This document shows positions 1 to 5,162 of a stretch of 6,218 nucleotides of DNA, piece after piece; the first letter of the stretch is position 1, and every line of letters starts with the position of its first letter. The stretch comes from Gammaproteobacteria bacterium (GTDB taxonomy: Bacteria; Pseudomonadota; Gammaproteobacteria; GCA-001735895), in NCBI GenBank assembly GCA_029288195.1, contig JARFPR010000533.1, positions 1 through 6,218 of the forward strand, written 5' to 3'. The translations under genes and the position numbers were made by a program. The notes beneath the pieces are model-generated. The model had not been told where the DNA came from and did no database searches. It worked only from the letters and a program-made list of their open reading frames with translations.

Positions 1-1
1 G

Positions 2-151
2 GCCTATCCGGGCGCGAAGATTACCGAAATCGAAAAAGAGAAATACAAGGGTCAGAAAATCTACGAGGTCGACTTCAAGCATGACGGCAAGAAGCTTGAG
101 GCCATCATTAGCCTCGACGGTGAAATCATCAAGGTAGGCATCGACGATTAG
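2..151 (+). CDS. PepSY-like domain protein, C-terminal fragment (5' end outside window)
   Basis: The open frame enters the window from the left and stops at TAG 149-151, giving 49 visible residues and no start codon. The fragment begins AYPGAKITEIEKEKYKGQ, then has an alternating strand pattern (KIYEVDFKHDGKKLEAII, SLDGEIIKVG). This matches the C-terminal half of a PepSY or PepSY-like repeat: a helix ending in a YPGA-type motif, followed by a beta hairpin containing a DG turn. Such proteins are usually small, exported and periplasmic, and their biochemical role is poorly defined. They often sit beside OmpR-family two-component genes, as in the Pseudomonas aeruginosa bqs locus, so the kinase and regulator nearby make a functional link plausible. 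A signal peptide cannot be checked because the N-terminus is missing. The frame is secure; the family call rests on one short repeat. Confidence 0.75.
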   Translation, partial: AYPGAKITEIEKEKYKGQKIYEVDFKHDGKKLEAIISLDGEIIKVGIDD

Positions 152-169
152 GATCTAAAATGAATTAAA

Positions 170-212
170 AAGGCATAAACGCCCGTGGACCCGATGCGCG
201 CGTTTTTGCTTT
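170..212 (+). terminator. Probable intrinsic terminator after the PepSY-like gene
   Basis: The arm 170-182 pairs with 200-212, with one mismatch and one G-U pair. The core AAACGC (177-182) pairs perfectly with GCGTTT (200-205), and a five-T run (203-207) lies on the 3' arm. The hairpin starts 18 nt after the PepSY stop codon. The 17-nt loop is long and the T-run is partly inside the stem, so efficiency is uncertain. Confidence 0.55.
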
Positions 213-267
213 CAAGGTCCGGATGAATAGGGTTTGCATAGTGCCTTTTTTCTTTGCTATCCTTTTC

Positions 268-297
268 TCAGTTTTCGCTTTTTACCTCGACTATAAT
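268..297 (+). promoter_or_regulatory. Candidate promoter of the acidic outer-membrane barrel gene
   Basis: A perfect -10 hexamer TATAAT lies at 292-297. The best -35 is TCAGTT at 268-273, 18 nt upstream and a poor match to TTGACA, which suggests dependence on an activator. The start site would be near 304, leaving a leader of about 100 nt. The -35 sequence TCAGTTT also occurs at the -35 position of the response-regulator promoter, so the two may share control. A second, weaker option is TTGCAT (234-239) with TATCCT (258-263). Confidence 0.5.
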
Positions 298-354
298 TTC
301 GTAATACCGGGTTGAACCAGGCAGAAGTCCGAACTTGCCCACACGAGTCTCAAA

Positions 355-387
355 CTTCAGGAACCATGTTAGTTCGCAAACCTGAAG
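355..387 (+). other. Inverted repeat (leader hairpin) just upstream of the barrel gene ribosome site
   Basis: CTTCAGG at 355-361 is a perfect inverted repeat of CCTGAAG at 381-387, separated by 19 nt. The repeat ends 7 nt before the Shine-Dalgarno sequence GAGGA (395-399). Both arms lie in the transcribed leader if the 292-297 promoter is used. It could be an RNA hairpin affecting translation or a DNA operator. A 7-bp arm with a long loop could also be chance. Confidence 0.35.
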
Positions 388-406
388 AAAAACTGAGGAT
401 CGATCC

Positions 407-1738
407 ATGCGAAAGCTTTTTTTAATCATTCTTACCGGTATCTGGTTTTGCTCTCCGTCGAGCGCCGAAGATGGATTTCCGCTCGAATACGAATTTCTGG
501 TCAGCATCGAATTATCTGAACTGGATAACTTGACCCTTGGCGATGAGCCTGCGGAAAAGCGGCTCGAAATGGAGGAGTACGAATTCGAGTTCGATTTGCT
601 GTATCAAATCGATGACCATTGGTATGCATTTTTCGCCGGTCAGATTGGGGATGAAGCCGAGACCATCGAACCTGCCGGTATTAAAGAAGAAGATCTCTCT
701 GGATTCGAGCGCAAGCAAATCGGAATCGGAGTGGAATTCGGTGAAGAAATCACTTCGGATCTCAGTATTGGTCGGGTTGAATTCCTCAGTATCGGTGAGT
801 GGTGGTTGTGGTGGGATGAAGATCTCGACGCCATCAAGCTGGAATCCAGTTATGGAGATTTCGAAGCCTTGGTCGGCGTGGCGCAAGAGCAGGCACGTGA
901 AAACACCGACCAGGATTTTATCGACCCCGAGGTCGATGAGCTTCGACGTGTACTCGCAAGCCTGAGTTGGGAGATTGCCGATAGTCAGTCATTGCATTTC
1001 TTTTATCTGGACCAACAGGACGACTCCTCGTCATTCATCGACGGCGAAACCATAGATACGGATAAGCAAGACGAAGAGGATGCAGACCTGAGCTGGGCCG
1101 GTATCAGTTACCTGGGTGAGTTCGAGAACGACACGATGGGTGAGCTCGAAATCGAGTTACATTACTCCAGGGTTAGTGGTAATGAAACCGTTTACGAATT
1201 CGAAGAGATGCCCGGCGGGACTTCCGATGTCGATGGTGATCCCGTCAAAAGCCGGGTCCGGGGATCCGCGCAGGGCTTTCTGATCAACTGGTCGCCCGCA
1301 CAGGCGGATGACTGGTCTTTAATAGTCGGCCGCGCACAGGGCGAGCGTGAATACAGACAAAATGGATTGCAAGGGGATTCCGAAGTGTTTGGTGAATTGT
1401 TGCAGCCGGAACTCGCCAACCTGGTTGTCAATACCATCGGGATCGAATACGAGATTAACGAGTATGCCGAGATTGGATTACAGGCTTTCGAGTACGAGCA
1501 AGAAAGTGCCATCGATGAACTGCGCGATGCCACTATCGACTTTGAGCTTAACGGCACCAGCAAGGATATTGGCGAGGAAATCGACCTGGTGCTCACGGTA
1601 GAAGCTTTCGACGGTATGGAGTTGAGGTTAATCGTGGCAGAGTTTAAGGCAGGCAAAGCCTATGACATTGAACCCGGGCGCAATTACGAAGGTGAAACCA
1701 GTCAATTCTGGAAGCTTGAACTCGAGTACGAATTCTAA
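407..1738 (+). CDS. Acidic outer-membrane beta-barrel protein, alginate-export (AlgE-like) family
   Basis: This 443-residue protein has a classic signal peptide: MRK, a hydrophobic LFLIILTGIWF stretch, then SPSSA with cleavage expected between A20 and E21. There is no lipobox. The mature part has alternating hydrophobic and polar strands separated by acidic loops, aromatic girdle residues such as the EWWLWWDEDL segment near 131-140, and a C-terminal ...LELEYEF ending in Phe, as expected for Bam-inserted barrels. Overall pattern, including the 'GRVEFLSIGEWWLWWDEDLDA' region, resembles the alginate-export porin family (PF13372). That family includes AlgE, which exports polysaccharide, but many relatives are porins of unknown substrate. 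No alginate biosynthesis gene is in the window, so export of alginate should not be assumed. By hand count there are about 109 Asp plus Glu against 27 Lys plus Arg, which is very acidic. GAGGA at 395-399 gives good spacing to the ATG. The gene has its own promoter and is convergent with the sensor kinase gene, overlapping its stop codon. Confidence 0.75.
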   Translation: MRKLFLIILTGIWFCSPSSAEDGFPLEYEFLVSIELSELDNLTLGDEPAEKRLEMEEYEFEFDLLYQIDDHWYAFFAGQIGDEAETIEPAGIKEEDLSGFERKQIGIGVEFGEEITSDLSIGRVEFLSIGEWWLWWDEDLDAIKLESSYGDFEALVGVAQEQARENTDQDFIDPEVDELRRVLASLSWEIADSQSLHFFYLDQQDDSSSFIDGETIDTDKQDEEDADLSWAGISYLGEFENDTMGELEIELHYSRVSGNETVYEFEEMPGGTSDVDGDPVKSRVRGSAQGFLINWSPAQADDWSLIVGRAQGEREYRQNGLQGDSEVFGELLQPELANLVVNTIGIEYEINEYAEIGLQAFEYEQESAIDELRDATIDFELNGTSKDIGEEIDLVLTVEAFDGMELRLIVAEFKAGKAYDIEPGRNYEGETSQFWKLELEYEF

Positions 1739-3183
1739 GGTTTGTTTTGTAGCGCGGGATGTAATCCCGAAATCGTTACCATAAAGATGTGCTGGTTATC
1801 GAGTTGCAAGCTGACGTCCAGTTTCATGATTTTGGCGAGCGCTTCGACCAGGGTTAGCCCCAGTCCCGAATGACCGTTTTCTCCCTGTATTTTCTGCTTT
1901 CGCCAGAAACGATCCTTCATATGCACGATATCTTCGGGTTTTAAATCGGTCGAAGCATTTTTAACCTCGAGCACGATATTGTTGTTACGGATTTCTGCCG
2001 AAATTTCGACCTCGGCCTTGTCCGGGCTATAACTGACGGCATTGCCAAACAGGTTACTGAGTATCATGCCGAGCTTGTCGCGGTCCGTATTGATGACCAG
2101 GCCTTTCGGAATATGTTTAACCAGTACTCTGTTGCCAGCATCGCCATTGATTGCGTGTTGCCATATCTCATCGCAGTAGCTCGACAGCTCGATATCTTCG
2201 GGGTCGACCCGAAGCAGTCCTGCTTCCGAGCGCGCCAGCTCGAGCAATGTCGTAACCACCTTTTCCATTTGTCCTGAAATGTCCTCGACATCGTTAAAAA
2301 ATGAAATCACCTGCTGCGGGTCGTCCGGCAGCATTTTGGCGACTTCGGCCAGGGTCTTAAGTTCGGCGAGCGGGGTTCGTAGTTCGTGCGCGGCATTGGC
2401 CGAAAATCGTTTCTCGCGCTCAAACGCAGACTGTAAGCGCTCCAGCAAATAATTAAGCTGGTTTTCGATTGGAGCGATTTCAACACTCTGATCGCCTTCA
2501 TGAGTTAGCCTGGCGTCGAGGTTTGACTCATCGATCGTGCTCACCTGCCTGGCCAGATTCGACAGCGGCGACAAACCGTTACCGACCAGTCGCCAGACCA
2601 GCAACCCCACGACAGCAAGTACGATAATAATAACTCCGAATATCGTGGTTCCGATGACAAACAGGATACCGTCCAGCGATTCGCGCTCCCGGGCATATAC
2701 CATCGTAACCGGCTTTGCTGGCGGGATTTCAATCTCGTAATCCTCATCTTCCGGATCATCTTCGATTTCGACCCGCGGCATGAAATTAATCTCGATCAGG
2801 CGCCCGGCGCGACCATCCGGCAGTTGCAGATCCGCATACTGGTGATTACCAAGCTCGGTATTAAAGCGCGGCAAATCGACATCCTCCAACGAAGGTGATT
2901 TGATCAGCAGGTCAACACCATTTTCCCATAGTTGGTAATACTGGAGAGATTCGCCTTCCTCGAATTCCAGCATAACGCCTTCCTCGGCAAAATCGAACTC
3001 AAGGCCTTCCTCGTCGAGTTCAGTCAGCGAGATCAGGGCATGTGCCTTGTCATGCAGGGCCCCGTCAAACACGCTTTCGACGTGACTGGCGACGCGCAGG
3101 TAAAGAAATCCCGCTGTTATGGACAGCACAACGATCATGCTGGCCATAATGGTGAAATTGAGCTTGTTGCGAATCGAATACAT
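1735..3183 (-). CDS. Sensor histidine kinase, OmpR/QseC-like class
   Basis: This 482-residue inner-membrane kinase is expected to autophosphorylate and pass phosphate to the regulator encoded just upstream. Predicted order: TM1 about 9-29, a periplasmic sensor about 30-172, TM2 about 173-198, a HAMP-like linker about 199-252, a HisKA helix with the H-box FSANAAHELRTPLAEL (phospho-acceptor H266), and a HATPase_c domain to about 475. The N-box LSNLFGNAVSYSP (N377, N381) and the G2 loop GHSGLGL (437-443) are intact. The G1 box is unusual: the usual DxGxG reads NASTD (409-413). The periplasmic domain is strongly acidic, notably EDDPEDEDYE at 141-150, which suggests cation sensing by analogy with PmrB and BqsS; this is inference. 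The start codon lies 5 nt after the regulator stop codon with only a weak GAG upstream, so translational coupling is likely. Its stop overlaps the barrel gene's stop. The signal is unknown. Confidence 0.95.
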   Translation of the reverse strand: MYSIRNKLNFTIMASMIVVLSITAGFLYLRVASHVESVFDGALHDKAHALISLTELDEEGLEFDFAEEGVMLEFEEGESLQYYQLWENGVDLLIKSPSLEDVDLPRFNTELGNHQYADLQLPDGRAGRLIEINFMPRVEIEDDPEDEDYEIEIPPAKPVTMVYARERESLDGILFVIGTTIFGVIIIVLAVVGLLVWRLVGNGLSPLSNLARQVSTIDESNLDARLTHEGDQSVEIAPIENQLNYLLERLQSAFEREKRFSANAAHELRTPLAELKTLAEVAKMLPDDPQQVISFFNDVEDISGQMEKVVTTLLELARSEAGLLRVDPEDIELSSYCDEIWQHAINGDAGNRVLVKHIPKGLVINTDRDKLGMILSNLFGNAVSYSPDKAEVEISAEIRNNNIVLEVKNASTDLKPEDIVHMKDRFWRKQKIQGENGHSGLGLTLVEALAKIMKLDVSLQLDNQHIFMVTISGLHPALQNKP

Positions 3184-3188
3184 GAACG

Positions 3189-3854
3189 CTACTCGATCAG
3201 GTAACCAAAGCCGCGACGGGTCTGGACCAGTCTGGGTGCGCCTGCTGAATGCAAACGTTTACGTAATGCGCTGACATGCGCTTCGACGGCATTTCGGGTG
3301 ACGTAGCTGCCAGCATCATAGAGTTGATCGATCAGCTGATCATGCGAAAATACCCGCCCCCTGCGACGTGCCAGGAATTCCAGCAGCTGGTACTCATGCG
3401 GGGTCAGGGAGATTTGCTTGTTCTCGAAAAGTACTTGCCGTGCTACCGAATCGACCTTGATGCCGTCGATTTCAATGACCGGGTTCTTGACCCCGGAGCG
3501 GCGCCGATTGAGTGCGCGCAGGCGCGATACCAGTTCGTCGAATGCAAACGGCTTCACCAGGTAGTCGTCCGCACCAAGATCAAGGCCTTTAACGCGATCC
3601 TCGGTCTGGTCGTTGGCCGACAGGATCAACACGTGACAGTCTTTGCCGTCGCTGCGCAGCTTGCTGAGAACGGTCAAGCCATCAATTTTAGGCAGCATCA
3701 GATCGAGAATAATCGCGTCGTATTGATTAACCGCGATATAGGATAGCGCCTGTTCACCATCGAAGGCCTGGTCCACGGCGAAGCCGTGCTTCTTAAGCCC
3801 TGTAGAGAGCGAGCGTTGCAATCGCTCCGAGTCTTCTACCAGTAATAATTTCAT
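3189..3854 (-). CDS. OmpR/PhoB-family response regulator (QseB/PmrA-like)
   Basis: This 221-residue cytoplasmic transcription factor has the standard length for its family. The receiver domain (about 1-115) has the acidic pocket E7-D8, phospho-acceptor D51 in ILDLMLP, S79 at the switch Thr/Ser position, Y98 in GADDYLVKP and the conserved K101. The C-terminal winged-helix domain (about 125-221) has the typical LTPHEYQLLEFLARRRGRV segment, the recognition region around NAVEAHVSALRKRL, and the terminal RRGFGYLI wing. The MKLLLVEDSE start is canonical. The nearest AGGA is about 14 nt upstream, so the ribosome site is weak. It is the first gene of a two-gene operon with the kinase. A direct repeat at its promoter suggests autoregulation, and a similar half-site precedes the barrel gene. 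Paralogue identity (QseB, PmrA, BqsR or another) cannot be settled from this sequence alone, so no symbol is given. Confidence 0.96.
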   Translation of the reverse strand: MKLLLVEDSERLQRSLSTGLKKHGFAVDQAFDGEQALSYIAVNQYDAIILDLMLPKIDGLTVLSKLRSDGKDCHVLILSANDQTEDRVKGLDLGADDYLVKPFAFDELVSRLRALNRRRSGVKNPVIEIDGIKVDSVARQVLFENKQISLTPHEYQLLEFLARRRGRVFSHDQLIDQLYDAGSYVTRNAVEAHVSALRKRLHSAGAPRLVQTRRGFGYLIE

Positions 3855-3929
3855 AATCAGTTTACAGTTCCTGTCCAGTATACTCCCCCGATCGCATCAA
3901 GGTATTCTGCCTGGAGCAGCATTTCCCTA

Positions 3930-3958
3930 ATATTAGCTAGCCTAGAAAAACAAACTGA
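3930..3958 (-). promoter_or_regulatory. Candidate promoter of the regulator-kinase operon
   Basis: On the minus strand, TCAGTT (3958-3953) is separated by 17 nt from TAATAT (3935-3930). The -10 is good and the -35 is poor, the usual pattern for an activator-dependent promoter. The start site would be near 3923, giving a leader of about 70 nt. The -35 lies inside the downstream copy of the 9-bp direct repeat, where OmpR-family activators normally contact polymerase. An alternative -10, TATACT at 3882-3877, has no convincing -35. Confidence 0.5.
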
Positions 3959-3971
3959 AATTAAGCTGAAG
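3952..3971 (-). promoter_or_regulatory. Tandem YTTCAGYTT direct repeat, candidate response-regulator box
   Basis: Read on the minus strand, CTTCAGCTT (3971-3963) and TTTCAGTTT (3960-3952) are two copies of YTTCAGYTT. They differ only by C/T changes and are spaced exactly 11 bp start to start. One-helical-turn direct repeats are the standard site for OmpR/PhoB/PmrA-family dimers. The position over the -35 of the regulator's own promoter supports positive autoregulation. The binding protein is inferred from location. Confidence 0.5.
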
Positions 3972-4060
3972 ATTGCTGCTGGTTTTGGAAACTGTGATGG
4001 GTATCAAACAACACCTGCCTGCGGTAGGCTTGCTAGCGGTTTCATTCCTACGCCGTATTT

Positions 4061-4975
4061 ATGCGCTCAGTAAAGGGATTACGTCCGATCATCTACCTGT
4101 TATTTCTCGGCAGCAGCTGGGGCTTATACTTTTCACTGCTGAAGGTCGCGGTACTGTCTGGTATTTCCTATGTTGGGATTATTACACTGACTACTTTGGG
4201 CGTGGGGGTTGGCATGACGACGATCGCGCTGCTGCGCGGTCGTAAACCCAGGTTTAGCTGCCGGCACAACGTTTTCTACCTCGTCTGTGCACTATCGGGA
4301 TACCTGGTACCGATGATCGCCGAATTGCTGGTAATCGCACATATGCCTGCCGGAGTGTTAACGCTGATCGTCAGTATGTCGCCATTGGCGACGCTACTGA
4401 TTGCCTGGGCAATGAAGACCGACACCATAAACCTGCCGAGAGTGGCGGGTATTGTGCTTGGCGCTTTCGCGATTTTTGCGATACTGCTGCCCGACGTGCA
4501 CGTCGGTGAAGCGGTGGCCTGGCAGTGGTTGTTGATGGCGTTAATCGTACCGGTCAGTTACGCCGTGCATCACAATTTTGCCGCACGCTTCTGGCCGCCA
4601 GGCTCCGATTCATACCAGGTTGCCTGTGGCGAGGCGATTTTTGCGAGCCTCTTGCTAATCGCTTTTGCAGGCTTCAACTGGCAGTGGCAGGATGTGCAAA
4701 GCTGGAACCAGGGGCACTCCGCGATCGTGTTTATGGCAATGATTGCATTGATCGATATTTACATTTATTTTGAATTGATTCGACTCAAGGGACCGATTTA
4801 CACTTCGCATGCCAATTACTTTATGGTGGTCAGTGGTGTGCTCTGGGGTATGGTGATATTTGCTGAGCGTCCGAGTTCGCTGATGTGGGTAAGCGCCACG
4901 TTACTCATTGCTTCGTTGTATTTGATCGGGACACGAAAAACAGATGAGGATAGCTCGCATGCGAAACAGATCTAA
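4061..4975 (+). CDS. EamA-family (DMT superfamily) inner-membrane transporter
   Basis: This 304-residue protein is made almost wholly of hydrophobic segments, about ten predicted membrane helices in two EamA repeats (about 8-143 and 155-290), the standard length and fold for the drug/metabolite transporter superfamily. The first helix carries the YLLFLGSSWGLYF pattern, and the second repeat has the family's helix-9 feature LWGMVIFAERPSSLMWVSA, with a conserved-type Glu at 269. Members export amino acids, metabolites or drugs; nothing here identifies the substrate. ATG 4061 is the only usable start, because an in-frame stop lies at 4034-4036 with no start codon between. No Shine-Dalgarno sequence is visible upstream of it, so translation may be weak, leaderless or structure-driven. 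It is divergent from the regulator operon, but no clear promoter was found. Its 3' end contains the ribosome site and start of the short ORF at 4959. Confidence 0.9.
   Translation: MRSVKGLRPIIYLLFLGSSWGLYFSLLKVAVLSGISYVGIITLTTLGVGVGMTTIALLRGRKPRFSCRHNVFYLVCALSGYLVPMIAELLVIAHMPAGVLTLIVSMSPLATLLIAWAMKTDTINLPRVAGIVLGAFAIFAILLPDVHVGEAVAWQWLLMALIVPVSYAVHHNFAARFWPPGSDSYQVACGEAIFASLLLIAFAGFNWQWQDVQSWNQGHSAIVFMAMIALIDIYIYFELIRLKGPIYTSHANYFMVVSGVLWGMVIFAERPSSLMWVSATLLIASLYLIGTRKTDEDSSHAKQI
4946..4950 (+). promoter_or_regulatory. Shine-Dalgarno sequence GAGGA for the short ORF at 4959
   Basis: GAGGA lies 8 nt before ATG 4959 and sits inside the last codons of the transporter gene. The strong match and good spacing support a real start at 4959, translated by coupling to the transporter. 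The transporter's own start lacks such a site, which makes the contrast more telling. Confidence 0.55.
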
Positions 4976-5054
4976 CTGGAAGCACCTGGTTACGGCGTTA
5001 CTACTGGGATTTGGCGCCGCGGTAAACGCCGACGAGTTACGAGTACGAAGTTGA
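4959..5054 (+). pseudogene. 31-residue signal-peptide ORF, probable 5' remnant of an exported-protein gene
   Basis: The ORF translates as MRNRSNWKHLVTALLLGFG, then AAVNADELRVRS and a stop. It has a basic start, a hydrophobic core (LVTALLLGFGAAV) and an AVNA-type cleavage site after residue 24, leaving only seven mature residues (DELRVRS). This is what the beginning of a periplasmic protein gene looks like; 'ADELRV' starts are common in solute-binding proteins, but that identity is a guess. It overlaps the transporter by 17 nt and has a strong Shine-Dalgarno sequence, so it was probably the next gene in an operon. After the TGA the sequence turns sharply AT-rich with no continuation in any + frame that I can recognise. 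The likely reading is a deletion that removed the body of the gene. A genuine small secreted peptide is the alternative. Confidence 0.5.
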
Positions 5055-5057
5055 AAG

Positions 5058-5072
5058 ATAGTTTATATATAT
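5058..5072 (+). promoter_or_regulatory. OxyR-like half-site, upstream copy (weak)
   Basis: ATAG-N7-ATAT fits the OxyR half-site ATAGnTnnnAnCTAT at every fixed base except the C of CTAT. It lies in an AT-rich stretch where such matches arise easily. It stands 48 bp from the downstream copy instead of the usual 22 bp. Confidence 0.25.
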
Positions 5073-5123
5073 TGAATTAATAAAAACAATAAAATATACA
5101 AATTAATAGTTTCTCCCTATAGT
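5072..5123 (+). promoter_or_regulatory. Promoter region of the peroxiredoxin-glutaredoxin gene
   Basis: Two overlapping promoters fit. The first is TTGAAT (5072-5077), 17 nt, TATACA (5095-5100). The second is TATACA (5095-5100), 17 nt, TATAGT (5118-5123). The surrounding 5055-5110 stretch is very AT-rich, as in UP-element-containing promoters, and contrasts with the flanking coding DNA. The sequence alone does not decide which is used. Confidence 0.45.
5106..5120 (+). promoter_or_regulatory. OxyR-like half-site ATAG-N7-CTAT
   Basis: ATAGTTTCTCCCTAT is an exact ATAG-N7-CTAT palindrome, the core of an OxyR half-site, with the inner T present and the inner A replaced by C. It lies 43 nt before a peroxide-defence gene. 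A second ATAG-N6-CTAT (5119-5132) follows immediately with the wrong spacing. No full tandem with 22-bp phasing is present, so OxyR control is only suggested. Confidence 0.3.
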
Positions 5124-5162
5124 CGTTCCTATTCAGACTTAACAATCACACAGGAGAAACTC

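Noticed and set aside
268..507. 79-residue minus-strand open frame covering the barrel promoter and signal peptide
   Set aside because: It has no recognisable features, and it would place coding sequence over a good promoter and a leader region.
1192..1656. 154-residue minus-strand open frame inside the barrel gene
   Set aside because: It is the mirror of a strongly supported coding frame; its Ser/Arg/Pro-rich composition, lack of recognisable domain and lack of a ribosome site mark it as a shadow.
407..1738. Alginate or exopolysaccharide export operon
   Set aside because: No biosynthetic, epimerase, lyase or acetylation gene accompanies the barrel; the family name alone does not establish the substrate.
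3276..3746. 156-residue plus-strand open frame opposite the response regulator
   Set aside because: It is antisense to a fully conserved OmpR-family gene and has no domain or ribosome site.
3861..3884. TTTACA and TATACT on the + strand as a promoter for the transporter
   Set aside because: The spacer is only 12 nt, too short for sigma-70, and the TATACT lies about 175 nt from the start codon.
3973..4245. 90-residue plus-strand open frame starting upstream of the transporter
   Set aside because: Most of it overlaps the transporter out of frame. It has no ribosome site, and its upstream part spans the regulator operon control region.
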